From assembly GCF_026247885.1 (NCBI RefSeq), contig NZ_CP110921.1, positions 2,661,001 to 2,725,000 of the forward strand: a stretch of DNA of 64,000 bases, in the 5' to 3' direction. This document shows positions 49,662 through 58,396 of the stretch, in pieces; the first letter of the stretch is position 1; every line of letters begins with the position of its first letter. Below the pieces are notes generated by a model. It was not told where the DNA came from. It worked only from the letters and a program-made list of their open reading frames with translations, and did not search any database. Both the position numbers and the translations under genes were made by a program. Source of the stretch: Methylococcus mesophilus (lineage in GTDB: Bacteria; Pseudomonadota; Gammaproteobacteria; Methylococcales; Methylococcaceae).

Positions 49662-51701
49662 ATGGCCGTTCATTCGCCGATGCCCCGCCGGCCCAGGCTG
49701 TTCCGTAGAACCGTGTTCCTGACCCTGGTGACGCTGACGACCTTCGCCGCCATGTTCATGATCACCAGTGCCTTCCAGCAGAACGGCCTGACGCCCCAGG
49801 AACTCGTGCTGCTGCTGCTCTACACCCTCCTCATACTGTGGATCAGCACGTCGTTCTGGACTGCGACGATCGGGTTTCTGGTCCTGCTGTTCGGCGGCGA
49901 CGGCCAGTCGATCGGCCGGTTGCCACCGATGGCGTCGCCGGAACCGGAGGCGACGCCGCTGCGGACGGCCATCGTCATGCCGATCTACAACGAGGACCCG
50001 CACCGGGTGTTTTCGGGCCTGGCGGCGATTTGGCAATCCCTGCTGGAAACCGGGCGGTCCGACGGTTTCGAGTTGTTCATCCTCAGCGATACCCGCGATC
50101 CGGAGACCTGGCTTCAAGAGGAAACCCGCTGGTACCGCCTGTGCGAGGAGTTCGACGGGCACGGGCGGATCTTCTACCGCAACCGTGAAAAAAACGTCGC
50201 CCGCAAGAGCGGCAATGTCGAGGAGTTCTGCCACCGCTGGGGCAACCGCTATCGCTACATGATCGTGCTCGACGCCGACAGTCTGATGAGCGGCGAGACG
50301 CTGGTGCGCATGGTGGACCTGATGGAGGCGCATCCCAACGTTGCGCTGATTCAGTCCCCGCCCCTCCCGGTCAATCAGAAGTCGCTGTTTGCGCGAATCC
50401 TGCAGTTTGCCAGCAGCCTTTATTCGGACATATTCACCGCGGGGTCGTCTTACTGGCAACTCGCCGACAGCAATTACTGGGGCCACAACGCCATCATCCG
50501 CGTGCAGCCGTTCGTGAAGCATTGCGGTCTGCCCAAACTGCCGGGCCGTGAGCCCTTCGGTGGCGAAATCCTCAGCCACGACTTCGTCGAGGCCGCCCTG
50601 CTGCGGGAGGCGGGCTGGGAAGTTTGGCTGGCCTACGAGCTTGCCGGCAGCTATGAAGAACTGCCGCCCACCCTGATCGATTACGCCAAGCGCGACAGGC
50701 GCTGGTGCCAGGGAAACCTCCAGCACGTTCGGATGGTGTTCGCCCGCGGACTCTCCGGCATCAGCCGGCTGCACTTGGTCATGGGCATCATGTCCTACCT
50801 CTCGTCCCCGCTTTGGCTGCTGTTCCTGCTCATCACCGGCTTCGAGGCCTATATCCGTAGCCAGACCCTCCCGGTGTACTTCTTCGGCGACAACATATTC
50901 CCGGTCTGGCCGGAGTCCTACGCTGTCGAAATGACGACGGTCCTCCTGGTCACCCTGGCCATGCTGTTTTTGCCCAAGTTGTGGAGCCTCCTCCTGCTCT
51001 TTACCCGCAACCGCCGCAAGCTCAAGGCGTTCGGCGGCATTTTCCGGGCGACGCTCAGCGTGTTTTTGGAAAGCGTGTTCTCGATTTTCACCGCGCCGGT
51101 GCTGATGCTTTACCAGAGCAAATTCGTGATCTCCATTCTGGCGAGGAAGAGCGTGGGCTGGCCACCGCAACAACGGGATGCGCATGGCCTGAGCTTCAAG
51201 GAGGCGTTCCTGGCCCACGGCGGACAAACGCTGGTCGGCTTGGTCGCCGGCGCCCTCAGCTATCATTACGTGCCCAGTTTTTTCTGGTGGTTCACACCGG
51301 TTCTTGCTGGCCTCGTTTTCGCCATACCGACTTCCATGATTTCCAGCAGCGCCGGGCTAGGCCTCTTCGCCCGCCGGCTGGGGCTGTTTCTGACCCCGGA
51401 GGAGTCCCGCGCGCCCCGGGTGATAGAGCTCTTGCAGCAAAACCTCGAGCGCGATTCAGGCGTAGAGGACAGCGGCTACGGCAAGGTCGTCGATCCTGCC
51501 GCGTGTGCGCTGCATGCGGCATTGCTGCCGCAGCGGCTCCCGAAAAAGCGCCTGCGCCATCAGCTGCATGCGCTGATGTATCAGCTGGTGGAGGAGGGTC
51601 CGGAAACGCTGTCTGGCGCCGAGAAGCGCAGCCTGATTTCCGACCCAGACACACTGATGCGTCTGCACACCCTTGCCTGGACCAGGGGCGAAAGCCATTG
51701 A
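49662..51701 (+). CDS. opgH: Glucans biosynthesis glucosyltransferase OpgH (MdoH)
   Basis: 679 residues, shorter than E. coli OpgH (847) because the long cytoplasmic N-terminal extension is missing. Several membrane helices flank a GT2 domain with TAIVMPIYNEDP near residue 103, the catalytic LDADSLMSG near 205, the SHDFVEAALLREAGW block near 308 and RDRRWCQGNLQH (Q/RxxRW) near 347. It polymerises glucose from UDP-glucose while exporting it. The ATG at 49662 is chosen because further upstream the frame runs antisense-like through the unknown gene. Confidence 0.93.
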   Translation: MAVHSPMPRRPRLFRRTVFLTLVTLTTFAAMFMITSAFQQNGLTPQELVLLLLYTLLILWISTSFWTATIGFLVLLFGGDGQSIGRLPPMASPEPEATPLRTAIVMPIYNEDPHRVFSGLAAIWQSLLETGRSDGFELFILSDTRDPETWLQEETRWYRLCEEFDGHGRIFYRNREKNVARKSGNVEEFCHRWGNRYRYMIVLDADSLMSGETLVRMVDLMEAHPNVALIQSPPLPVNQKSLFARILQFASSLYSDIFTAGSSYWQLADSNYWGHNAIIRVQPFVKHCGLPKLPGREPFGGEILSHDFVEAALLREAGWEVWLAYELAGSYEELPPTLIDYAKRDRRWCQGNLQHVRMVFARGLSGISRLHLVMGIMSYLSSPLWLLFLLITGFEAYIRSQTLPVYFFGDNIFPVWPESYAVEMTTVLLVTLAMLFLPKLWSLLLLFTRNRRKLKAFGGIFRATLSVFLESVFSIFTAPVLMLYQSKFVISILARKSVGWPPQQRDAHGLSFKEAFLAHGGQTLVGLVAGALSYHYVPSFFWWFTPVLAGLVFAIPTSMISSSAGLGLFARRLGLFLTPEESRAPRVIELLQQNLERDSGVEDSGYGKVVDPAACALHAALLPQRLPKKRLRHQLHALMYQLVEEGPETLSGAEKRSLISDPDTLMRLHTLAWTRGESH

Positions 51702-52321
51702 CGGATGTCTCGGAAGCGATAGGTCGGCATCAGGCCGACTTGCGGCGGTGCAGCCGCTGCCCGGACATGGTGCCGCCGGTGGTCATGGGCAGGCCCGTCG
51801 CCTCTCCGGTGTACCTGGTCGGACAAGCGCCGGGCGCGAAAGAGGGCGTGTTGGGCAAGCCGTTTGCCTGGACGGCGGGGAAGACGATGTTCCGCTGGTT
51901 CGCAGGTATCGGCCTGGACGAGGAAGCATTCCGGGAGCGGGTATACATGGCCGCGGTGTGCCGCTGTTTTCCCGGCAAGAACCCGAAGGGCGGAGACCGT
52001 GTCCCGGATCAGCACGAGATCGACCAGTGTTCGGTCTGGCTGCACACCGAGCTCGATCTGCTCAGGCCGGCCTTGATCATCCCGGTGGGAAAGCTTGCGG
52101 CGAGCCGTTTTCTGGCGTTCGGGCAGCTCTCCGAGATCGTGGGGAAGCGGCACCGCGTCGAAATGGATGGCATGGGGGCGGATCTGATTCCGCTGCCGCA
52201 CCCATCCGGTGCATCCACCTGGCATCGCCGCGAGCCCGGCAAGAGTCTGCTCGAGCAGGCGCTGGTGCTCATTCAGAGCCATCCCGCGTGGCGCTCTCTC
52301 AGTGATCCGGATGCACATTGA
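51698..52321 (+). CDS. Uracil-DNA glycosylase, family 4-like (Fe-S type)
   Basis: 207 residues. It has GQAPGAKEG near residue 43 (family 4 motif A-like), four cysteines placed for an iron-sulfur cluster (C18, C21, one in AAVCRCFPGKNP and one in DQCSVW) and the HPSG catalytic loop in PLPHPSGAS. It removes uracil from DNA. Start is a TTG overlapping the opgH stop (TTGA), so it is coupled to a glucan gene for no obvious reason. It could be family 5 or a related subgroup. Confidence 0.82.
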   Translation: MTDVSEAIGRHQADLRRCSRCPDMVPPVVMGRPVASPVYLVGQAPGAKEGVLGKPFAWTAGKTMFRWFAGIGLDEEAFRERVYMAAVCRCFPGKNPKGGDRVPDQHEIDQCSVWLHTELDLLRPALIIPVGKLAASRFLAFGQLSEIVGKRHRVEMDGMGADLIPLPHPSGASTWHRREPGKSLLEQALVLIQSHPAWRSLSDPDAH

Positions 52322-52546
52322 CAGGGCATTCATTTGCGAGTTGTGCACAATTGCCCTGGTCGCCCCGGTTTGTTGACGGTCTTTGGCCTATGCCGAAGAT
52401 CAATTTTGCAAGTCTTTGTTTTGTAAATAGTCTTATAAAGATTCTGAGACCCAGGGCGTGAATGCTGTGGCAGTTGACGAAGCGATTCAGGCATATCCCG
52501 CGCTTTTCCCACAAAGTTATCCACAGGTTCTCCGCCAGTTGAGCCC
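52322..52546. promoter_or_regulatory. AT-rich gap before ppnN with one DnaA box
   Basis: 225 bases, AT-rich around 52380-52450. It contains a perfect DnaA box TTATCCACA (52517-52525) and a TTGTGCACAA palindrome (52340-52349). It is the upstream region of ppnN. A second candidate DnaA-binding region is possible, but only one full match is seen. Confidence 0.4.
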
Positions 52547-52555
52547 ATGTCACCC

Positions 52556-53911
52556 ATGAATGTCCAGGTCAGCCCGGAAGGCAGCCTCGAAGTCCTGTCC
52601 AAACTCGAAGCCGGAAAGCTGCTCGACAGCAGCGAAAGCGCTCTCCACGAACTATTCCGTAATTGTTCGCTGGCGGTGCTGAACTGCGGCGGCCAGGTCG
52701 ACGATAGCAAGGCGGTGTTCGAAAAGTACCGCAATTTCGACATACGCGTTCTCCCCACGGCGCGCGGCGTGCGCCTGGAACTCATCAACCCGCCGCAAAG
52801 CGCGTTCGTGGACGGCGAAATGATCCGAGGGATACGCGAGCACCTGTTTTCGGTGCTAAGGGACATCGTCTATACCCGCTTCGAGATCGTCGGCGACCCG
52901 AAATTCGATCTGTCCGAATCGCGGCACGTTACCGACGCGGTGTTCCATATTCTCCGCAACGCCAATTGCCTGGTTCCCGACGTGCCGCCGAACATGGTGG
53001 TGTGCTGGGGCGGTCATTCCATCGATCGGGGCGAGTACGAGTACACCAAGGAAGTCGGCCACGAGCTGGGTCTTCGGGGGCTGGACGTGTGCACCGGCTG
53101 TGGACCGGGCGCGATGAAGGGGCCGATGAAGGGAGCTACCATCGCCCACGCCAAGCAGCGTATCAGAAAGCCGCGCTACGTCGGCATCAGCGAGCCCGGC
53201 ATCATCGCCGCCGAACCGCCCAATCCGATCGTCAATGAGTTGGTCATCATGCCCGACATCGAAAAGCGCCTCGAGGCCTTCGTGCGGACGGGCCACGGCA
53301 TCATGGTGTTTCCCGGCGGCGTGGGCACTGCCGAGGAGATTTTGCACCTGCTCGGCATCCTGATGCATCCGGAAAACAAATACCTGCCGTTCCCCCTGGT
53401 TTTCACCGGGCCCCGCCAGAGCGCCGGCTATTTCGAGCAGATTGACCGTTTCATCGAGGCGACCCTGGGACAGGAAGCGCGGAAGCGCTACGAGATCGTG
53501 ATCGGCGATCCGGCGCAGGCCGCCAGACAGATGAAGGATGGCGTCGACCTGGTGCGGCAGTTCCGGCGCCACCATGACGACGCCTATTACTATAACTGGC
53601 TGCTCCACATCGAACCGGCGTTTCAGGCGCCTTTCGTGCCGAGCCACGAAAACATGGCCGGCCTCGCCCTGCACCGGAACCAGCCTCCTCATGCGCTGGC
53701 GGCGAATCTGCGGCGGGCTTTCTCGGGCATCGTCGCGGGGAACGTCAAGGCCGACGGCATCCGCCGGATCGAGCAGGAAGGTTTGTTCGAGATCCGCGGC
53801 GACCGTTCGATCCTCGATCCCCTGGACGAATTGCTTTCGACCTTCGTGGCGCAGAAACGGATGAAGCTGCCGGGGACGAAATACGAGCCGTGTTACCGGC
53901 TGGTCGCTTGA
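52556..53911 (+). CDS. ppnN: Pyrimidine/purine nucleotide 5'-monophosphate nucleosidase PpnN
   Basis: 451 residues from the ATG at 52556 (an ATG at 52547 adds three). It splits nucleotide monophosphates to base and ribose 5-phosphate, and in E. coli it responds to (p)ppGpp. It matches E. coli PpnN throughout: LFRNCSLAVLNCGG, LELINPPQSAFVDG, NMVVCWGGHSI, VCTGCGPGAMKGPMKGA, the LOG-like catalytic PGGVGTAEEILHLLGIL and GIVAGNVKADGIR. It converges with the SPOR gene. Confidence 0.94.
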   Translation: MNVQVSPEGSLEVLSKLEAGKLLDSSESALHELFRNCSLAVLNCGGQVDDSKAVFEKYRNFDIRVLPTARGVRLELINPPQSAFVDGEMIRGIREHLFSVLRDIVYTRFEIVGDPKFDLSESRHVTDAVFHILRNANCLVPDVPPNMVVCWGGHSIDRGEYEYTKEVGHELGLRGLDVCTGCGPGAMKGPMKGATIAHAKQRIRKPRYVGISEPGIIAAEPPNPIVNELVIMPDIEKRLEAFVRTGHGIMVFPGGVGTAEEILHLLGILMHPENKYLPFPLVFTGPRQSAGYFEQIDRFIEATLGQEARKRYEIVIGDPAQAARQMKDGVDLVRQFRRHHDDAYYYNWLLHIEPAFQAPFVPSHENMAGLALHRNQPPHALAANLRRAFSGIVAGNVKADGIRRIEQEGLFEIRGDRSILDPLDELLSTFVAQKRMKLPGTKYEPCYRLVA

Positions 53912-53924
53912 AATCTGGGCCGGC

Positions 53925-54566
53925 TCAGCGCTTCGCGGCGGGAGCGGGGGACAGGCGGGGCGTCATTTTCTGCACTACGCTGTCGATCCCGTTTTTTTTG
54001 AGTATCGAGCGCAGGCGGTCGGCTTCGGCAAGATTGTCGTAAGGTCCGACCTTCACGCGGAACCACTCGACGTTTTCTATCTTTACGCTCTCCAACCGGG
54101 CCTTGACCTTGAGCTTGATCAGGTCTGTGCGCATTTTTTCGGCATCGGCCCGCGATCGGTAGGAGCCTGCCTGGACGATGTAGCCGCCGCCCGGCGGCGA
54201 CTTGCCCTGTTCCTCCTCGCGCTTGATGGTCCGTATTTCGGCTTCCGGGATGATCTCTTCCTTTTCCGACAATATCTTGTAAAAGGTAAAGCGTGGCGGG
54301 TTGGCTTTCTTGCCGGCGGTGGGGGCGGGTGTTTCCAGGCTTCTGGCTTCGGTATTGTTTCCAGCTTGTCCCGATTCCGCCTGGCCGGGCCTGGTTTCCG
54401 GGGACGGACTCACTGAGGCCGTTTCGGCATGTTTGGAAAGGACGACATAGGCTCCCCCGCCGGCTGCAAGGCACACCGCGGCGATGCCCGCCACCAGCCA
54501 GCCGCGCTTGCGTCGGCGCCGTGCCTGGCGGTAACCGGGAACCCTGTGTTTGTAATCCTTAGGCAT
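53925..54566 (-). CDS. SPOR-domain cell-division-type protein (FtsN-like)
   Basis: 213 residues. A basic cytoplasmic N-terminus (PGYRQARRRRKRG) is followed by one membrane helix (WLVAGIAAVCLAAGGGAYVVL, about 23-43), a Pro/Ala/Glu-rich linker and a C-terminal SPOR domain (YIVQAGSYRSRADAEKMRTD, then WFRVKVGPYDNLAEADRLRS). SPOR binds denuded septal peptidoglycan. It sits two bases after argS, the same argS-SPOR order found in Pseudomonas. Confidence 0.9.
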   Translation of the reverse strand: MPKDYKHRVPGYRQARRRRKRGWLVAGIAAVCLAAGGGAYVVLSKHAETASVSPSPETRPGQAESGQAGNNTEARSLETPAPTAGKKANPPRFTFYKILSEKEEIIPEAEIRTIKREEEQGKSPPGGGYIVQAGSYRSRADAEKMRTDLIKLKVKARLESVKIENVEWFRVKVGPYDNLAEADRLRSILKKNGIDSVVQKMTPRLSPAPAAKR

Positions 54567-54568
54567 TT

Positions 54569-56329
54569 CTACATGGTTTCGGGAGCAGACACGCCCAGCA
54601 AGCCGAGACCGTTGGCGACGACTTGCCGTACGGCATCGATCAGATTCAGACGGGCGTCCCGCAGGTCCCCGTCCTCGACCAGGAACTGGCAGCTATTATA
54701 GTAGCCGTGGAATTCTGCGGCGAGGTCGCGCAGATAGTGCACCAGGTGATGCGGCGCGTATTGCAGCGCCGCCTGCTCCAAGATTTCGGGATAGCGCGAG
54801 AGGTTGCCCGCCAGCGCGAGTTCGTGCGGCTCGCTCAGCCTTTCGAGATGCTGCATCCCGCGCCCCAGATCCCGCGCCCAGCCCTTTTCGTCGAGCTGCC
54901 GGAACACGCTGCATACCCGGGCGTGGGCGTACTGCACGTAGTAGACAGGATTTTCGTTGGTGCGGGAAGTGGCCAGCTTGAGGTCGAAATCCATGTGCTG
55001 GTCGGATTTGCGCATCACGTAGAAGAACCGCGCCGCGTCCTTGCCGACCTCGTTGCGGAGCTGGCGCAGGGTGACGAATTCCCCGGAGCGGGTGGACATC
55101 TGCACCCGCTCCTCGCCCCGGTACAGCACGGCGAACTGCACCAGCAGCACTTCCAGTTTGCCGGCATCGCCCCCCAAGGCCTGGATGGCGGCCTTGACGC
55201 GCGGGATGTAGCCGTGGTGGTCGGCGCCCCAGACGTTGACGATGCGGTCGAAGCCGCGCTCCAGCTTGTTCAGGTGATAGGCGACGTCGGAGGCGAAATA
55301 AGTGGTCTGGCCGTTCTCGCGCACCAGCACCCGGTCCTTTTCGTCGCCCAGCCGGGTGGAGGCGAACCATTGCGCGCCATCCTTCTCATAGACGTAGCCC
55401 GAGTCCTTGAGCTTCAGCAAGGCCCGCTCGACCGCGCCGGTTTCGGTCAGGCTCAGCTCGGAGAACCATTCCTGGTAATGGGTGCCGAATTCGCCCAGAT
55501 CGTCGCGGATGTCGTCGAGGATGCTGTCCAGGCCGGCAGTGAACACCTCGCGGTAACGCTCGGGGCCGAGCGCGTCCTTCGCTTTGCGGACCATCGCGTC
55601 GATATATTCCTCCTTGTCGCCGCCCTGGGGTTCGTCCGGCGGCAGCCCGGCCAGGACGTCGTCCGCGGAAATCCGGTAGCGCTCGCCCTGGGCGCGGTGG
55701 AGGTCAGCCGCCACGTCGCGCACGTATTCGCCGCGGTAGGCGTTGGCCGGAAACGGCAGGACTTCGCCGCAGTTCTCCAGATAGCGCAGCCAGACGCTGG
55801 CGGCCAGGATGTCCATCTGCCGCCCGGCGTCGTTGACGTAGTATTCCCGGTGCACGTCGAAGCCGGCCGCTTCGAGCAGGTCGGCGACCACCGCGCCGTA
55901 GGCGGCGCCGCGGCCGTGACCGACGTGCAGCGGTCCAGTGGGATTGGCGGAGACGAATTCGACCTGCACCCGTTTCCCGGCCCCGTTCTTGCTGCGGCCG
56001 AAGCCCGGACCCTGGGCGTGTATCTCTGCGATGATCCGGTGCTGGGCGGCCGGGTCGATGAAGAAGTTGATGAAGCCTGGACCTGCGATTTCGGTGCGGA
56101 CGACCGCCGGGTCTTCGGGAAGCGCCGCGCAAATCCTTTCCGCCAGCTGGCGCGGATTGCAGCGGGCGGATTTGGCCAGCAGCATGGCCGTGTTGGCCGC
56201 GAAATCGCCATGCGCGGGATCGCGGGTGCGTTCGATCTGAAGCGGTACTTCCGCGTCGGCGGGCAGGTCGCCCGCGGTTTGCAGTCGCTCCATCGCGCTG
56301 CGCAGCAAGATTTCCAGACGCTTTTTCAT
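54569..56329 (-). CDS. argS: Arginyl-tRNA synthetase
   Basis: 586 residues. It has the N-terminal Add1 domain, the HIGH variant [14 protein letters not shown] near residue 130, and the catalytic block [20 protein letters not shown] near 162. [18 protein letters not shown] lies near 335. In place of KMSKS it has [10 protein letters not shown] near 388, as is common in ArgRS. The C-terminal anticodon domain ends with the family end-like [11 protein letters not shown]. It is coupled to the SPOR gene. Confidence 0.96.
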   Translation of the reverse strand: MKKRLEILLRSAMERLQTAGDLPADAEVPLQIERTRDPAHGDFAANTAMLLAKSARCNPRQLAERICAALPEDPAVVRTEIAGPGFINFFIDPAAQHRIIAEIHAQGPGFGRSKNGAGKRVQVEFVSANPTGPLHVGHGRGAAYGAVVADLLEAAGFDVHREYYVNDAGRQMDILAASVWLRYLENCGEVLPFPANAYRGEYVRDVAADLHRAQGERYRISADDVLAGLPPDEPQGGDKEEYIDAMVRKAKDALGPERYREVFTAGLDSILDDIRDDLGEFGTHYQEWFSELSLTETGAVERALLKLKDSGYVYEKDGAQWFASTRLGDEKDRVLVRENGQTTYFASDVAYHLNKLERGFDRIVNVWGADHHGYIPRVKAAIQALGGDAGKLEVLLVQFAVLYRGEERVQMSTRSGEFVTLRQLRNEVGKDAARFFYVMRKSDQHMDFDLKLATSRTNENPVYYVQYAHARVCSVFRQLDEKGWARDLGRGMQHLERLSEPHELALAGNLSRYPEILEQAALQYAPHHLVHYLRDLAAEFHGYYNSCQFLVEDGDLRDARLNLIDAVRQVVANGLGLLGVSAPETM

Positions 56330-56444
56330 GAACGGGGAGCCGGGGAAAAGGAGAGTGGTGAAAAAGGATTTATTATCCTATAAAGGCAGGCCTGCCGCGC
56401 AATGCGGCGGACACGCCTTTCGCTATCGGAGATAACCAATAAAC

Positions 56445-56645
56445 ATGACCAAACGGGATATTTTCCACCGCCTCCGCGTGGGGCTGGCCCTGCTCGTCGG
56501 TTTCCTGGTCGGTAAATTTCTCGGGGAGCATTTCGGCCACCATGCTTCCGAGTTCTTCATCGGAGGGTTCCTGTTGGGTTTCCTCCTGACCCATGGGCTC
56601 TACTGGGCCATCGACAGGGCATTCGGCGACCACGCCCCGCTCTAA
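56445..56645 (+). CDS. Small two-helix membrane protein, unknown
   Basis: 66 residues. Two hydrophobic segments (about residues 11-27 LRVGLALLVGFLVGKFL and 36-56 SEFFIGGFLLGFLLTHGLYWA) are separated by HFGHH. Histidines are frequent (HFGHHAS, THGLYW). No family is recognised. Divergent from argS, with GGAG about 13 bases upstream of the ATG. Its stop overlaps that of batD by four bases. Confidence 0.7.
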   Translation: MTKRDIFHRLRVGLALLVGFLVGKFLGEHFGHHASEFFIGGFLLGFLLTHGLYWAIDRAFGDHAPL

Positions 56646-58396
56646 GGCGTGGTCTCGGCTGGCGGATGCAAGGAGACGATCGCCGTCGGAGCGCGGTTCT
56701 CCGCCCTGGATTTGCCGAGATCGGTGGTGACGATCGCGGCCCACAGGGCCGTACCTTGCCACTCCGTCCGGGGATGCCCGTAAAGCGCCCGGCTGAGCGT
56801 CTGGACGGCGTTCTTGAGCTCGCCTTCGGAGCGTCCGGCAATCCCTTCCAAGGACGTTTCGCTGTCCGGCCAGCGCAGCGAGGCCCAGTCGAGCAGGGCG
56901 CGGCGGGTTCGTTCGGGATCGTTGGCTGCACAGGCTTCCTTCAGTTCGCGCATGCGCCGTTGGTCGGAAGGTTTCCGGGATCCGGGCGGATTTTTTGTAA
57001 TTTCCTCCCGATTCCGCCGGGCCGCTCGCCACCACAGGCCCCCTGTGATCAGCCATCCTCCCGCGAGGATGAGGCTGAGCCAGAACCAGACCGGAGAGGC
57101 CGCCATGCCGCCTTCCGCCTGTCCGGCGGCGGATGCAGGCGCGGTGTTTGCCGCTTCCGCCGCGGTTGCGGGCGCGGAGGTCGGGACCGGCTGGACCGGC
57201 ACCGCGGCACCTGCGCCGACTTCGATCTCGCGTTCGGGGAGGCGCGCCACTTCGATTTTTTCGGTGGCGATGTTCCACCATGGCACCTCGATGGCGGGAA
57301 GAGTGTAGCGGCCCGGCTTATCGGGGATCAGGGCCGTCTTTTCCTGGCGGGTGCTGATGAGTCCGGTACCTTGCCGCTGCTCGTCCATGGCCGGCTGGTC
57401 GGGATAACGGCGGATGTCCGCTGGGACTCCCGCCAGGCCCAGTTCCGGCAGCACCCCTACGGTAGCCCCTTGCACCCGGAGCGTGAGGGTGCGCGTGAGC
57501 GGCTGGCCGGCCTCGACCCTGGCGTTGTCGGGCGACAGGGTTTCCTCCAGCATCACGTTTTCCGCGGGCAGCCAATGTTTGCCCGAAAATGCGGCAGGGG
57601 CCGGCCGCACTTGCAGCTCGACGGCCTCGGATTGCAGGCTGACGGTCTTCATCGGGCGCCCGAAGAACGGGTTGAAGCCACCCCGTCCGCCGGCCTGCAC
57701 TTCGGCGTCCAGGGTCAGCGGCGGGATACGCAGGGCGCCGCTCTTCTGCGGAAAGATGGCATAGCGGATTTCGGTCGCCGCATAGGTGTTGCCGTTGCGT
57801 TCCGTCGAGAAATTGCGCTTGTCCCCCAGTTGCTGGACCAGTGCATCGGGAATCTCCAGCGGACTCAGCTGGGCCCGCCCCAGATTGGTCCGGTAGAGCA
57901 CGCGTAGGGTATAGATCGCCTGTGCCTGGACGTACGGGTTTTTCGGCGAGGCGTCGACTTCGATCAAGAGGGCGTCGTCACCCGAACCGCGCGCCTGTCC
58001 CGGCGCCGGCCGGTCCGTGACCGTCACAGTCAAGGCCCTGGAGCGGTCGGCGCCGAAAGCGACGGGCGGCACGGTCAGCTTGCCAGCATGTTTGGCGACA
58101 ACCGAGACGGTCCATTCTGTGCTGCGGCTGAGCTTGCCGTTGACCATCGAGATCTGGCTGTTCTGGCTTTGGCCCAGCACCCGGAAATCCTGATTCAGCG
58201 GGGAGAAGTCCGGCTCATCGTCGGGCGATTCGCCGGCGCTGAAGGTGAGGTTGAAAGACTCGTTGAGGGGTATGGGGTCGCGGTCGGCCGTAACGGTGAT
58301 TTCCGCAGCCATGCCGGTGCCGCTCAGGCCCAGGTACAGCAGCAGGCCCAGGATCATCAGGCGCCATGCCTGTCTGTGTTGTTTCGCCATGTTCAT
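56642..58396 (-). CDS. batD: BatD-like protein (aerotolerance operon)
   Basis: 584 residues. A signal peptide (ILGLLLYLGLSGTGMAAE) is followed by a long periplasmic BatD region (ITVTADRDPIPLNESFNLTF, then QNSQISMVNGKLSR) and a C-terminal membrane helix (VWFWLSLILAGGWLITGGLWW, about 435-455). A cytoplasmic tail of about 115 residues ends the protein. The ATG overlaps the stop of the BatB/C gene (ATGA). Bat proteins are linked to oxidative or periplasmic stress; the exact function is unproven. Confidence 0.88.
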   Translation of the reverse strand: MNMAKQHRQAWRLMILGLLLYLGLSGTGMAAEITVTADRDPIPLNESFNLTFSAGESPDDEPDFSPLNQDFRVLGQSQNSQISMVNGKLSRSTEWTVSVVAKHAGKLTVPPVAFGADRSRALTVTVTDRPAPGQARGSGDDALLIEVDASPKNPYVQAQAIYTLRVLYRTNLGRAQLSPLEIPDALVQQLGDKRNFSTERNGNTYAATEIRYAIFPQKSGALRIPPLTLDAEVQAGGRGGFNPFFGRPMKTVSLQSEAVELQVRPAPAAFSGKHWLPAENVMLEETLSPDNARVEAGQPLTRTLTLRVQGATVGVLPELGLAGVPADIRRYPDQPAMDEQRQGTGLISTRQEKTALIPDKPGRYTLPAIEVPWWNIATEKIEVARLPEREIEVGAGAAVPVQPVPTSAPATAAEAANTAPASAAGQAEGGMAASPVWFWLSLILAGGWLITGGLWWRAARRNREEITKNPPGSRKPSDQRRMRELKEACAANDPERTRRALLDWASLRWPDSETSLEGIAGRSEGELKNAVQTLSRALYGHPRTEWQGTALWAAIVTTDLGKSRAENRAPTAIVSLHPPAETTP

